Part shown: positions 30,662 to 42,579 of the stretch, in pieces
How the letters are laid out: each line of letters begins with the position of its first letter
Position numbering within the stretch: the stretch's first letter is position 1
NCBI GenBank assembly: GCA_949358305.1
Contig: OX442320.1
Span: forward strand, 684,501 to 748,500
Source: Strigamia acuminata
Taxonomy: Eukaryota > Arthropoda > Chilopoda > Geophilomorpha > Linotaeniidae
Direction of reading: 5' to 3'
DNA: 64,000 bases
The notes under the pieces: generated by a model
What the model saw: the letters and a program-made list of their open reading frames with translations, nothing else
Database searches by the model: none
What the model was told of the DNA's origin: nothing
Position numbers and translations under genes: made by a program

Positions 30662-31962
30662 TCTCTGAATGTTCAGAAATAGTGTTTAAACCTTAGTAGA
30701 AGGCTCCAATGTAAGTTTTAGAAACATCCAAGCAATGATTTGGGAGAATAGACTTTTGATCTCATCACAGTTGACTTAGCACAAACACCACAGGACCAAT
30801 GTCTCTGAATGTTCAGAAATAGTGTTTAAACCTTAGTAGAAGCCTTCAATGTAAGTTTTAGCAACATCCAAGCAATAAATTTTGAAAAAAAATTTTGAGC
30901 TTATTTCACATTGCAGTTGACTTAGCACAAAGACCACAAGATCAATGTCTCTGAATGTTCAGAAATAGTGTTTAAACCTTAGTAGAAGGCTCCAATGTAA
31001 GTTTTAGAAACATCCAAGCAATGATTTGGGAGAATAGACTTTTGATCTCATCACAGTTGACTTAGCACAAACACCAAAAGTCCAATGTCTCTGAATGTTC
31101 AGAAATAGTGTTTAAACCTTAGTAGAAGCCTTCAATGTAAGTTTTAGCAACATCCAAGCAATAAATTTTAAAAAAAAAATTTTGAGTTTATTTCACATTG
31201 CAGTTGACTTAGCACAAAGACCACAAGATCAATGTCTCTGAATGTTCAGAAATAGTGTTTAAACCTTAGTAGAAGGCTCCAATGTAAGTTTTAGCAACAT
31301 CCAAGCAATGATTTGGGAGAATAGACTTTTGATCTCATCACAGTTGACTTAGCACAAACACCACAAGACCAATGTCTCTGAATGTTCAGAAATAGTGTTT
31401 AAACCTTAGTAGAAGGCTCCAATGTAAGTTTTAGCAACATCCAAGCAATGATTTGGGAGAATAGACTTTTGATCTCATCACAGTTGACTTAGCACAAACA
31501 CCAGAAGACCAATGTCTCTGAATGTTCAGAAATAGTGTTTAAACCTTAGTAGAAGGCTCCAATGTAAGTTTTAGAAACATCCAAGCAATGATTTGGGAGA
31601 ATAGACTTTTGATCTCATCACAGTTGACTTAGCACAAACACCACAAGTCCAATGTCTCTGAATGTTCAGAAATAGTGTTTAAACCTTAGTAGAAGCCTTC
31701 AATGTAAGTTTTAGCAACATCCAAGCAATGATTTGCGAGAATAGACTTTTGATCTCATCACAGTTGACTTAGCACAAACACCACAAGACCAATGTCTCTG
31801 AATGTTCAGAAATAGTGTTTAAACCTTAGTAGAAGGCTCCAATGTAAGTTTTAGCAACATCCAAGCAATGATTTGGGAGAATAGACTTTTGATCTCATCA
31901 CAGATGACTTAGCACAAACACCACAAGTCCAATGTCTCTGAATGTTCAGAAATAGTGTTTAA

Positions 31963-33423
31963 CCTTTTCGCGGATTGGCTTCCGCGAAATCCGCATTTCG
32001 GGGGTGACTATTCTGGGAATTCCGGGTGGACCATACTCTTCCGAAAAATGTCCGGGGTGGTGTTGGGAGTGTCGATAGACTGTTTTGTGTCAAGGTTGCC
32101 AATTTTCATGTAAGTATTGGAAGGTTCATTTCTGTGCATTCTCATATATTTTTTTCACAGGAGCAACGAGGCGCGATGAAGGGGGATCAAGCGAGAGTGA
32201 ATAAAATAAACTCGCTTTTGTCTCAAATGCGCGTTTGCGTTTGTAAATTTGGTTGTCTTGCAACGCGGTGGCGCGTTTGAGTTTCGTGTTGCGATACAAA
32301 CACGCACGGGTGCGTATTGGAGTCGTAAACGACTTTCTGTCGCAATGCGATCGCGTATTTGACAAATTTCTGCAGATTTTTGCCAATATTTGACAATTTT
32401 CAGACAAATTTCAATTAATTTTAGAAATTTTTGAGAGATTTCAATAAAAGTTTGAGGAATTTCTTATGCTGACGCTAAAATGCCAAAAGGAGTCTTAACT
32501 CAGAAGAGCACTTTTCCGAACACTTAGGTGTCGGAAAAGCACTTCCAAAGGTCGCAAAACGTGCTCTACGCGTTTTTTGACACTAGAACGGTCGAAAACG
32601 AGTCTAAAACTGCTAAGCTGGCGCCTGTAACTTGGCGCATTCGCTGGGTCGCTCGAAAATGAGATTCGAGCGAACCGAAACCTATGAGAGAAACGCGCCG
32701 GCGGAAATATTCGTTTTTACCAATGAATACTTAATAAATCTTCATGGGAATTTAATCCCAATCTACTGTAGGCTTAGGAACCTTGAATACCAAATAAAAA
32801 CAAAGGAGCAAAGGCGGGAAACAAAGAACAAGGGCCCGACGCCCGTAAATCACCAAAATGGCTATCTGCCAGACACGCTAGTGGCCTTGAGCCACTTCTA
32901 ACTTCGTTTTCGAGGTCGTGGGTCTCGAAAACGACTAAACCGAGTGGTGGGAACGATTCCCCGAGGTCTTTTTAGTCAATGTCGCCCAAAACCCGAATCA
33001 ACAAGCTAACTTTCAACGAGAAACGAAGACTGGAGCCGAATGCGGTGATAAGCGCTCATTCCAGACTCGTGTAAGCGATCTCCGCTTAAAGCCAGTTGCT
33101 CTGAGCAGACGACGCAATCGCTTACCAAGGAAAAAGACGGGTTTATGGGCTCAAAACCCGACGAAACACTTAAACAGGATCCAGAAATTACCAAGCGAGT
33201 TGGTAAGCTAAACTAAAACTGTAAAATAAGTTGGGGACTTGGTAAAATGCGAGTCTCTCAAACTTTTGTTGCGTCCTGCTCGCAACACGCGCGATGTACG
33301 CGCGTGGCCGCGTGTTGAACGTGCGCACTACGCGCAAGAACCGTACAAACCGAGGTAAAACGAATTAAACACATATCTAATGCAAAAACAATTATTAAAT
33401 ACGTCATTCTTGTTGCTGTTTGC
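31963..33423. other. Left outer part of the TTAA element
   Basis: No gene recognised. It has GCGGATT-type sub-terminal repeats in the first 60 bp, CG-rich unique sequence, and at 32340-32460 a diverged partial copy of the foldback arm with TTTGACAAATTT repeats, in the orientation of the right arm. Small frames here show no domain. Confidence 0.6.
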
Positions 33424-35319
33424 AAACTTGCAAAACTTGCACCGAATTTGGGCAATTTTTTACAAATTTCAGCAGATTTTTGTCTATATTTGACAAATTT
33501 CAGCAGATTTCCTCAATCCTCAAACATTTGCTGATATTTCTCAAACATTTTCTAAAATTAATTGAAATCTGTCTGAAATTTGTCTTGAATGTGTCAAATA
33601 TTGTCAAAAATCCGTGGAAATTTGTCAAATACTGGCAAAAATCCATGTAAATTTGTCAAAAATTGCCATAATTTGGTGCAAATTGTGTTAGATATTGGAA
33701 AAATTTATTTTAACGCTTCCAACGCGCCAGTAAATCGCGCGTGCACACGCGTGGATTTTTCGTCATAGTTGGATGCGCGCAAACCTCACGTAACTTGCGC
33801 CAAAATTTGGCAATTTTTGACAAATTTCAGCAGATTTTTGCCAGTATTTGACAAATTTCCACTGATTTTTGACAATATTTGACCCAACAACTGCGCCACG
33901 TTCCAGGCGCCGGTTTAGGCATTTTAGACCCGTTTTAGACCGTTTTAGATGGCAAAAACGTTCTCTCCATCATTTTCTACCCCTGGGTGAGGTTTTCAGC
34001 GTTCATGATTGATGAAAAAGCTGTTTTCTAACTAGCTGTCCCATTGCTAGTTTTGGCGTCAGGTTTTAGCAACCTTCCAATCCGACTCTGTCGTCTGCAC
34101 GACCTCCAAGACCGTTTTAGGGTTAATTTGAGTCAAATAATTCATTCTGGGGGTTGTTTTGGGTTTTTTACAAGTGTGTTTTTGTAGTTTTTATTGGTTT
34201 CAAACATTGTCAATTCTTTATACAAGTGTAACTTTCATTTCTCTGTATTTTGAGAACTTTGCATTGCAGCAAAGTTCATTTCTTGCCCCTTAATTATTGT
34301 GTAATTGTTGGTTTTCAAGCCCGTTTTTTAACAATAACTTTATTTGAAGTGCCTATTGTTTCAGTCACGTGCTTCCACGTGCCTTTTATTGTTGAGCAAT
34401 TTCTTGGGCAGTTGCGCTCCTGTTGCTAGCATTGCCGCGCGTTCTCCGCGCGTGTACTCGCGCGTTTCGCATCACACACATTCGGGTTCAATGGCCTATC
34501 GCGGCGGCACATTGTGTGGCATAGCGCGGCACGTTGCAATTACGTGACGTGCACGTTGCTGTTACGTGACGCGATAGCCAGTATTTAAGCAGGGGATTCC
34601 ATCATCGTTTACACAAATGCGCATTGCAACGTGGAGGCGCATTCGAGTCCTTTTCCCAAGCGTTGAAAAAGGACAAAACTCGTATTCGATTCGAAAGCGA
34701 ATCGAATACGATTTTTGTCCTTTTTCAACGCAAAATTGTATTCGATTCGCTTTCGAATCGAATACGAGTTTTGCCCTTCTTCAACGCGAAATCGTATTCG
34801 ACTCGTTTTCGAGTCGAATGCGAATTTTGCCCTTCTTCAACGCGAAATCGTATTCGATTCGCTTTCGAATCGTATACGAGATGGTCGATTTTTGTTTCCC
34901 GGACTTTGATTCGTATTCGAGTTGTTACGAGTTCGTATTTTGATCGTATTCGTATTCGAATCGAATTCGAATCGTATTCGAATCGAATACGAATCGAATT
35001 CGAGTCGTATTCGAGATGGTCGATGATTTCCACTCGCTCGTATACGCGTTGTATACGAGCTCGTATTTTCATCGTAATCGTAAACGAATCGTTTACAAGT
35101 CGTATACAAGTTGTATACGACGTGTATACACCTCGTATACGAACGAAGTTTGGAAAATCCACCGGATACTTACTACGACATGAAAACACATAGTAGTCAC
35201 ATACGTCTTATTTGGATATTGTGTTTTCACAAACTTCGTTCGTATACGAGGTGTATACACGTCGTATACAACTTGTATACGACTTGTAAACGATTCGTTT
35301 ACGATTACGATCAAAATAC

Positions 35320-35798
35320 TATAAAGCGATTTCCTGGCCAAAACATCGGTTAGAAAGGAGTTGACGAGTGTCTAAACAGGTGCGCGACACCGACATGCGT
35401 GCGCCATGTTTAATATCACATAAAAGTGTACACGCTTCGAGGCTAACAACTGCACTCGGAAAAATAGGATAAATCATTGTTGGATTTCAATGATTTGTCC
35501 TTTACATTATAAAATAAAAGCAATGACATTCATAATCGATAACTAAGCAATAATAACAATACAGGACTCGCTCTTTTGAGCAGACGATGTTATCAGCGCA
35601 TGCTGCTAAATGGAAACGTTCAACCGCGGTACAGAACCAGCATTAATAAAAATCGAGATCGATTGAACGCGACATCGAGACATTAAATAGCAGCACATTC
35701 ATTACACATATCCGGAAAGTGTGTAATGTAAATATTCACAAACTATGCAATATGGCGACAAACAACCAAACACACAATATTTCCACCACAACTCAATA
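35320..35798 (-). repeat. Copia-2 3' LTR (left copy)
   Basis: 479 bp, TATAAAGCG at the left end and CTCAATA at the right. The termini are TA...TA and not TG...CA, fixed by the duplicated AATAC on both sides. Confidence 0.92.
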
Positions 35799-35810
35799 TA
35801 TCCCCCTTTG
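35799..35810 (-). promoter_or_regulatory. Copia-2 polypurine tract
   Basis: CAAAGGGGGATA on the minus strand, directly against the 3' LTR, the same core AAAGGGGGA as in Copia-1. Confidence 0.85.
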
Positions 35811-35815
35811 TTTGG

Positions 35816-38800
35816 TTATTTGCGCCTTACAAATAAATGCTCACACAAGGTGTTAAGTCTGGGCTTGGGTAACCATTTGGTCATCACATCGGCGACATTC
35901 AGGGCCCCTGGAATATGCTTAATAGCAAACGTTCCGCGCTCAAACCAGTCCCTGAGGAAATGAAGCTTTACGTCGATATGTTTATTCGCCCTATTCTCTA
36001 TTCGGTTTTTGGCGTATTGTATCGCGGGCATACTGTCCGCGTACACGCATGGGGTGTTCCGATTGATGCTGAACATGATGTCGGCATCGTAAAGCCTCTC
36101 TAGCCATATAATCTCCTTTACGCCATCGACCACGGCCAGAAATTCACTCTCCATGATCGATAACGCAGTCATTGACTGCTTATGGCAGTTCCACATGATC
36201 GGAACGCCACCCAAATAGACTATGTGACCCCCGAAGCTTCTCCTTTTGTCTGCATCGAGGGCAAACGACGCGTCGGTATACACAGTTAGATTATCATTTC
36301 GGCAATTGGAAAGATTAATCATATAATCCGACGTATTTGCCAGATATCGCAAAATTTGCAATAACATACTAATGTGACGCGTCGAATGTTTCTCATTGTA
36401 TTGTGAGAGGACAATGACCGAGAACAGGATGTCTGGCCTTGTCCTGCTCGCCAAGAACAAGAGACTTCCCACTAAGTTGCGATAGGGGAAAGTGGAATCA
36501 ACCCGCTCCTTTTCCGTCACGCCCTGAATAATCGTTCCTGGCGTCCCAGGTACTCTAATCCGAAGGCATGAGTCGACCCCATACAACTTACAAAGTTTTT
36601 CTATGTATGCCCTTTGATGGATCCTAATTTGGCCCCCAGACCTATCAAAGGCTATGCCTAACAAGAGGGTCACGGGACCCAAATCAACCGTGTCAAAGGA
36701 TTCCCTAATCCATCGAACAACGCATTCCTCGACGTAGTCATCCTTGGAGAAGAGAACTATGTCGTCCACGTAAAAGATAAGAATTGCGTCGTTGTCTAAC
36801 GCATAAACACAGTTAAGACCCAACAAGGGCACAAATCCCAGTTGGAGTAGACGGTCGTGGAGGGCTTGGTACCACATCCGTCCACTCTGATGTAGTCCAT
36901 ATAATGACTTCAACAGCATCCAACACTTATGTTGGTTTTCGGCTGTTCTGTAGCCCTTGGGAATCTCCATGAATTGGACCTTATCAAGGTCCCCGTACAA
37001 GTACGCGGCCTTGATGTCAAGGTGGACATCTCTCCAACCTTTCAGTATCACCAAGGTACAGAAAAACACTATAACGAGGACGAAATTGACTACGGGGGAA
37101 AATACCTCCGTAAAGTCAATGCCCGGCCTCTGCTTGAAGCCTTGTGCTACCAAGCGAGCCCGGTAGCGCGCGACTGCACCCGACTGGTCCCTTTTCATTT
37201 TATAAATCCATTTTGATCCCAAAAGCAACTCTCCTTCGGGCTTATCAATTTCTTTATAGACAGTTCGATCGTCGAAGATATCTGTCTCTTCTTTCATCGC
37301 CTTTTCCCAGTCCCGTTTGTTGGTGTGCCTCATTGCCTCCTCGTAGGTATCAGGCTCTACGGCACAGAAACCGGCAAAAGGGAGTTCGGGTTCTTCACCC
37401 TCTAAGGTTTTGAAGTCAAAAAGATCTGGGTCGTAGTGGTAACCCTCTGCGTCGCACCATCGCGCAACGTCAGTCCGACTTCTAAGTTTGTCTTCATTGG
37501 GCGAGAAATAAACCACATCAATTTTCCCAGCCGTTGCCCCGGCTTTCCGGACAGACTGGACCCGTCTCCACTTAGTCATATCCAGCGGCAGCGACAAAGG
37601 ATCTTTGACCTTCTTTCCCTTTTTGCCCGAACCACGACGAGCTTGTATCGTAGGAGGAAGATCAACCTCCTCATCGTCGTCAGGATAAACATTGAAGTAA
37701 TTCTCGCCATCGCCGTTATCCCCCTTCGCCCCACCAATTTCTTCAACTGGATTATCCCCAGCACCAGCATCCCCAACCAAGTCACCTTCAACAGTTTCTA
37801 TCGCAGGCTGTTGTATCGCTTGTTTTACAAGCGGCCTCAATTCAGGTCTGAAAACAGGCTTTGGGGTTGTGGGTAAAGGAGGCTTCTCCTTCGGAACCGG
37901 GGGTTCAACAGGGGGCGGAATAGGAGGTGGTAGTGCCTCTTGCACTTCCTCAACAATTTCAGGGATAGGGGCAACGGAATCATCATCATCTCCCTCGGTG
38001 TCCGAGGAAGAATCCCCAAAATGTTTGAATTGGCCACCCTGCGGTTGCTTGATGGGCTGTTGTAGCCGTTTGCCAATCTCATACCAATATGAGTCTTCGA
38101 AAATTCGGACATGTTTGGACGCAAAAACTTGATTCCGTACAGGATCCCAAACCCTGTAGCCCCTAGTTGATATTGCGTATCCAATGAGTGCTCCCGCCCA
38201 AGCCCTTCCTTCCAGTTTGCCCTTTCTGACCTGGGACGGGATATGTACAAATGTCTTCGACCCAATACACCTGATGTGTCGCAAAGACAATTTCTTGCCG
38301 AAAAACACGGTATAGGGCACTTTTCCTCCAAGCCCTTCATGGGGGAATCGGTTCTTTAAGTAAACTATGGTCGTCGCTAATTCAGCCCAAAGGGGATAGG
38401 GGAAATCATTTTCCAACATTAAAGCTCTGACGCCACCGACAATGGTACGGTTTGCACGTTCTGCAACAGAATTCATTTCCGGGCTATATGTATTCGTACG
38501 AATACATTTCAAACCAATTTTGGATGCATAATCATCCCAATTCCGCGAAATAAATTCTCCTCCATTATCAGTTTTAATGCATTTCACTTTCCGTGATGTC
38601 GTTCTTTCGACTTCCGTCAACCAACGTTTAAAATGGCCCAAAACTTCCCCTTTGGTCTTCATCGTTATGATCCACATATAACGTGAATAATCATCAACCA
38701 ATATAAAGTAAAAATTAGCCCCACCCAAGGAAGTAGCTTGTGATGCCCCCCAAACATCCATGTGCACTAAATCTAATACTCCCTTAGTGGAAATGGTAAT

Positions 38801-40663
38801 TATCGGGGGAAAACTCGCCCTAGTGCTCTTAGCACGGGCACATGCGTCACAAGTGGATAATTCTTTGTTAGACAAATTGATCCCAAAAACGTCCTCGGAT
38901 TCGGTTAATTTAATAATGCCTTTAGCATTATGGTGGCCCATTCTGGAATGCCACGTGTCCATACTCTGGGATATTTCTTTCTTTCTCATTTTGATCCCAG
39001 TATCCCCGCTTTTGTTAACTTTCGCAGTCGCATTAGCTTCGGGAACAATAGCAGGAGGTGTCTGAACCTCATTCACTATTTTCTGTAAATTAATCGCCGC
39101 AGGCGCATTCGCTTTGGTTGGCTCGCTTACTTGCGTACTCAAATTAGATGCGGATTTTCCCATATCCGGCTTACAGAAACTTTTTAGTAAAGCTGACTTA
39201 AAATCTAAAATGGTTAGTAGCGGTTGTACAAATTTTTCATCCTTCACGGATGATTTGATTAAATCGAGGACAGCAGCTGTATCCTGTTGCGCAGTTAATG
39301 CAGCTGTGTTTACAGAATTAACCTCGACCCGGCAGTTGACTTTGTACAGCCTGTCGCTAGTCCGAACTGCCGAAATCAATGGTTCCTCGATTTTATCTTT
39401 GAAAATACTCATTTTCCCATCTTTGACAATTGTGCACAACCCAGCCTCATCGGTGCGCCCGAGCGAAATAAGGTTTTTCCGAAAATTCGGGGCGAAGAAT
39501 ACATTCGTCAAAGTTATTTTCCTCGTTCTTTGTCCATAAAGCGAAGTGAGGACGATGTTGCCCACACCTTCAATCTTCGATTTTCCTTCTCCTTGTAGAA
39601 CGCTGAAGTTAGACAACGGTTTGAAGTTTGAAAACCAATTCCGGTTGAAGGAAAAGTGGTCGGTCGCTCCCGTGTCCACGTACCACTGAGAATCGTAGTT
39701 TCCGTGCGACACAAGAGATAAGGGCACTGTGGGCTTCTCTTCCGACACCGCAGAATACAAAGTGTAGGGCTCATCTGTATAGGGGTCCAGTTGTGTGAGA
39801 TTTGCTCTCTGTGGACCCCCTCTGCCTCGTCCTTTGCCACGGGTGCCTCCACGATTCAATTGGGCTGGCGAGCCAGCGCTGGCGGGGAAAGTCCCTTGCT
39901 GTTTCGGCGGCGATGGGCACTCCCTGGCGAAGTGTCCCGACCCACCGCAAGTAAAACATGTTCCACGCGAAGTTCCGGGGGAATTTGGGGTTTTTCCACG
40001 AGGTTTCCATTTCCCTTTAGTATAGAAAGCGGTAGTATTGTCTGCCAATACAGGTGGGACGCCAAATTCATTGGTCTGTTCATAAAGGCGATTGTACTCG
40101 CCAAGTAAACGTTCTTTAACGTTTTTCGCTGTGAATTCCGTATCCGACCAGTGATACGCGGTCTGTTTCACAGCCTCGTATTGTGGGGGCAGAAGATCTA
40201 AATATTGGAATGCCTGGAATTCATCGGTGACCTCAATTTTAACGTCCTTCAGTTCGACGATTTTGCGGTCGACCCGCCCGGTGAAAACTAGCATTTCCTC
40301 ATTATCTCGAAGTTTCATGTTGAGGAATTCACGTCGCAACCGAGCACGACGTGCCCTCGTCGTCGGTTGATAAGCGTCCTTTAGGGCTTCCCAAACTTTC
40401 GCAGCGGTGGGGCAGGCAACAGCTATCACTTGCTGCGGCTCAGCGCAACTCATGCAGATAGTGGACATTGCCTTGTCCTCTCGAGCGTTAAACTCTCGCT
40501 TCTCTTTTGCAGTGGCTGTTGCAGCCAGTGGTGGCTCAGAGCCACTAACATGTCCCCAAACGCCGTTGTATTTGAGCAATAACTGGACCTGCACGGACCA
40601 GGTGGCATAGTTCGTGCCATCGAGCTTTTTAATATCCTTGTAATCGTCGTGTTTTGAAGCCAT
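35816..40663 (-). CDS. Copia-2 Gag-Pol polyprotein (about 1615 aa)
   Basis: One open frame in copia order. Gag begins MASKHDDY and continues with LDGTNYATW, a typical copia Gag opening, so I chose the ATG at 40663 over one eight codons upstream. A zinc knuckle CFTCGGSGHFAREC lies near 235, and a protease with VDTGATDH near 326. The integrase has D in HMDVWG (about 635), D in KTDNGGEF (about 697) and E in SVAERANR (about 732), followed by a low-complexity Pro/Asp/Glu-rich linker. Reverse transcriptase has YVDD near 1297; RNase H has YTDASF near 1461 and MESEF downstream. All catalytic residues are present, so the element is probably able to move. It is clearly related to the Copia-1 protein across RT and RNase H but is a distinct family. 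Confidence 0.95.
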   Translation of the reverse strand: MASKHDDYKDIKKLDGTNYATWSVQVQLLLKYNGVWGHVSGSEPPLAATATAKEKREFNAREDKAMSTICMSCAEPQQVIAVACPTAAKVWEALKDAYQPTTRARRARLRREFLNMKLRDNEEMLVFTGRVDRKIVELKDVKIEVTDEFQAFQYLDLLPPQYEAVKQTAYHWSDTEFTAKNVKERLLGEYNRLYEQTNEFGVPPVLADNTTAFYTKGKWKPRGKTPNSPGTSRGTCFTCGGSGHFARECPSPPKQQGTFPASAGSPAQLNRGGTRGKGRGRGGPQRANLTQLDPYTDEPYTLYSAVSEEKPTVPLSLVSHGNYDSQWYVDTGATDHFSFNRNWFSNFKPLSNFSVLQGEGKSKIEGVGNIVLTSLYGQRTRKITLTNVFFAPNFRKNLISLGRTDEAGLCTIVKDGKMSIFKDKIEEPLISAVRTSDRLYKVNCRVEVNSVNTAALTAQQDTAAVLDLIKSSVKDEKFVQPLLTILDFKSALLKSFCKPDMGKSASNLSTQVSEPTKANAPAAINLQKIVNEVQTPPAIVPEANATAKVNKSGDTGIKMRKKEISQSMDTWHSRMGHHNAKGIIKLTESEDVFGINLSNKELSTCDACARAKSTRASFPPIITISTKGVLDLVHMDVWGASQATSLGGANFYFILVDDYSRYMWIITMKTKGEVLGHFKRWLTEVERTTSRKVKCIKTDNGGEFISRNWDDYASKIGLKCIRTNTYSPEMNSVAERANRTIVGGVRALMLENDFPYPLWAELATTIVYLKNRFPHEGLGGKVPYTVFFGKKLSLRHIRCIGSKTFVHIPSQVRKGKLEGRAWAGALIGYAISTRGYRVWDPVRNQVFASKHVRIFEDSYWYEIGKRLQQPIKQPQGGQFKHFGDSSSDTEGDDDDSVAPIPEIVEEVQEALPPPIPPPVEPPVPKEKPPLPTTPKPVFRPELRPLVKQAIQQPAIETVEGDLVGDAGAGDNPVEEIGGAKGDNGDGENYFNVYPDDDEEVDLPPTIQARRGSGKKGKKVKDPLSLPLDMTKWRRVQSVRKAGATAGKIDVVYFSPNEDKLRSRTDVARWCDAEGYHYDPDLFDFKTLEGEEPELPFAGFCAVEPDTYEEAMRHTNKRDWEKAMKEETDIFDDRTVYKEIDKPEGELLLGSKWIYKMKRDQSGAVARYRARLVAQGFKQRPGIDFTEVFSPVVNFVLVIVFFCTLVILKGWRDVHLDIKAAYLYGDLDKVQFMEIPKGYRTAENQHKCWMLLKSLYGLHQSGRMWYQALHDRLLQLGFVPLLGLNCVYALDNDAILIFYVDDIVLFSKDDYVEECVVRWIRESFDTVDLGPVTLLLGIAFDRSGGQIRIHQRAYIEKLCKLYGVDSCLRIRVPGTPGTIIQGVTEKERVDSTFPYRNLVGSLLFLASRTRPDILFSVIVLSQYNEKHSTRHISMLLQILRYLANTSDYMINLSNCRNDNLTVYTDASFALDADKRRSFGGHIVYLGGVPIMWNCHKQSMTALSIMESEFLAVVDGVKEIIWLERLYDADIMFSINRNTPCVYADSMPAIQYAKNRIENRANKHIDVKLHFLRDWFERGTFAIKHIPGALNVADVMTKWLPKPRLNTLCEHLFVRRK

Positions 40664-41845
40664 CGCGACGACACAAGGAAAATGCACAATAATAATTAGT
40701 TATGCACGGAGAAAACACAATTTCGGAATTTATTCCGCACAAACACTTCACAGGAGCACTTAATCACACAATGCACAATTGTCTCTAGTCCCAAAAACCA
40801 AAAAGGAAGGCGAAAATACAGTTTCAACCCGGGGAATCTCAATAAGTGAGATTGGAAAACCTTGACTGGCAATCCACCAACTCTTCCGTCCGACCTCCTG
40901 GGGTCGCGGGATGGTTGGGGGCCCTGGATAAGCCCAGCCAAGAATACAGTGTTACGTGCCCGACTGGACGTAGGGTAGCACCGAATCTAACAAGGGACCA
41001 ACAACAAAAACTTAAAACTAACAAAGTTTCACGACAATATCTAATTAAATACACTTTTTCGTTGTTAAGTTGGGCGAATTGCGGGATCCGATCGTCGCAA
41101 TCGCTTCCTCGTAGCGGTGAACGTCGGGTTGACGTTATTGGTGCACGGAACTGGGGCCGACGTGCTACCACTTGCACACTTCCGTGCAAAAGTGGGGAAA
41201 AATAATCCAAAATCGTCGTTGCGCACGTCCGCGCCTTCGTGTAGCACACCGGGGTGCAAGCCACGGCTTTTCCGCTCAAAATTGGTCGTGTACGTAGGCT
41301 TATACGTACGCAGACACTCCCGATTGATTTCCACCGTCGGCAGCGATGAAAATCCAAACAAAAATGGCCGCTGGTGAGGATTTGTTCTTCACCAGCGATC
41401 CCACGATGATTTTCGTCCGTTTCGTGATGAAAAATCGTCGTTTCGGCGATTGAAGGCGCCGTTCCGCTGAGATACGCGTTGTCTCGTTGAAAATTGACGT
41501 TGTCTTGAAGAAACAACGTCGTGCGGGCGTGAATAGACCCGATACACGCTCTGGTCGGCTGGCTACGCTGCCTGGGCGATCCAAGATGGCCGCCGCACAA
41601 AAATTTTCAAAGTCGACGATTTTGGTGTTTATTTCACACCGAAAAATTGCAAAAACACACAGCTTACGCTTGTAAATGTCCGAAATAATGTCCGCACACC
41701 CTGTCAATCCGTTTCAAGCGCGTTGGCGAGGTGAAACCCGTCCTGGTCGATCGAGTCGCGTTTGCGGCGATGTCGAGCGACGTCTGGGCTACGTTCGGTC
41801 TCCAAAAATGCCGAAAATCCTTTACAAACTGGTTGGGCCGTCGTC
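40664..41845 (-). other. Copia-2 5' leader
   Basis: About 1180 nt with CGTCG-rich sequence resembling the base composition of the Copia-1 leader. A 253-codon frame (40839-41600, minus) has no domain I recognise. It is treated as untranslated leader. Confidence 0.45.
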
Positions 41846-41863
41846 AACCATCCTCTGCTACCA
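41846..41863 (-). promoter_or_regulatory. Copia-2 primer-binding site for initiator tRNA-Met
   Basis: AACCATCCTCTGCTACCA on the plus strand, the 3' end of initiator tRNA-Met, directly against the 5' LTR. It is identical to the Copia-1 site. Confidence 0.92.
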
Positions 41864-42342
41864 TATAAAGCGATTTCCTGGCCAAAACATCGGTTAGAAA
41901 GGAGTTGACGAGTGTCTAAACAGGTGCGCGACACCGACATGCGTGCGCCATGTTTAATATCACATAAAAGTGTACACGCTTCGAGGCTAACAACTGCACT
42001 CGGAAAAATAGGATAAATCATTGTTGGATTTCAATGATTTGTCCTTTACATTATAAAATAAAAGCAATGACATTCATAATCGATAACTAAGCAATAATAA
42101 CAATACAGGACTCGCTCTTTTGAGCAGACGATGTTATCAGCGCATGCTGCTAAATGGAAACGTTCAACCGCGGTACAGAACCAGCATTAATAAAAATCGA
42201 GATCGATTGAACGCGACATCGAGACATTAAATAGCAGCACATTCATTACACATATCCGGAAAGTGTGTAATGTAAATATTCACAAACTATGCAATATGGC
42301 GACAAACAACCAAACACACAATATTTCCACCACAACTCAATA
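41864..42342 (-). repeat. Copia-2 5' LTR (right copy)
   Basis: 479 bp, partner of 35320-35798, with no difference found by eye. It is followed by AATAC and the continuing foldback arm. Confidence 0.92.
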
Positions 42343-42579
42343 AATACGAGCTCGTATACAACGCGTATACGAGCGAGTGGAAATCATCGACCATCTCGAA
42401 TACGACTCGAATTCGATTCGTATTCGATTCGAATACGATTCGAATTCGATTCGAATACGAATACGATCAAAATACGAACTCGTAACAACTCGAATACGAA
42501 TCAAAGTCCGGGAAACAAAAATCGACCATCTCGTATACGATTCGAAAGCGAATCGAATACGATTTCGCGTTGAAGAAGG

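Larger units (their letters stand above)
29393..31962 (-). repeat. 140-bp satellite, block 2 (minus orientation, about 17 monomers, with a gap)
   Basis: The same satellite in reverse orientation, recognised by CAGTTGACTTAGCACAAACA. It is a mix of 140-bp monomers and 146-147-bp variants with AAATTTTGAAAAAAAA. Variant markers such as CACCAAAAGTCC and CACAGGACC recur in block 3, so the blocks share history. It is broken by a 200-N gap with an LTR remnant on its right side, and ends at the TTAA used by the next element. Confidence 0.95.
35320..42342 (-). mobile_element. Copia-2: complete Ty1/copia LTR retrotransposon
   Basis: 7023 bp on the minus strand in the right arm of the foldback. Two 479-bp LTRs, which look identical, are flanked by the 5-bp duplication AATAC (35315-35319 and 42343-42347). 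The intact left arm of the foldback supplies the empty-site sequence and confirms the duplication. The ORF is complete and both primer sites are present. It is a different family from Copia-1, with unrelated LTRs. Confidence 0.95.

Noticed and set aside
30337-30682. ORFs running through the N gap
   Set aside because: They consist of undetermined residues and satellite sequence.
34617-35193. Arg/Ser/Phe-rich ORFs of up to 189 residues in the foldback left arm and up to 261 residues in the right arm
   Set aside because: They arise from CGTATTCGA-type palindromic repeats and the 56-bp array, are open in several frames and on both strands, and show no domain.
40839-41600. 253-residue minus-strand ORF in the Copia-2 leader
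   Set aside because: No recognisable domain and located between primer site and Gag start; treated as untranslated.
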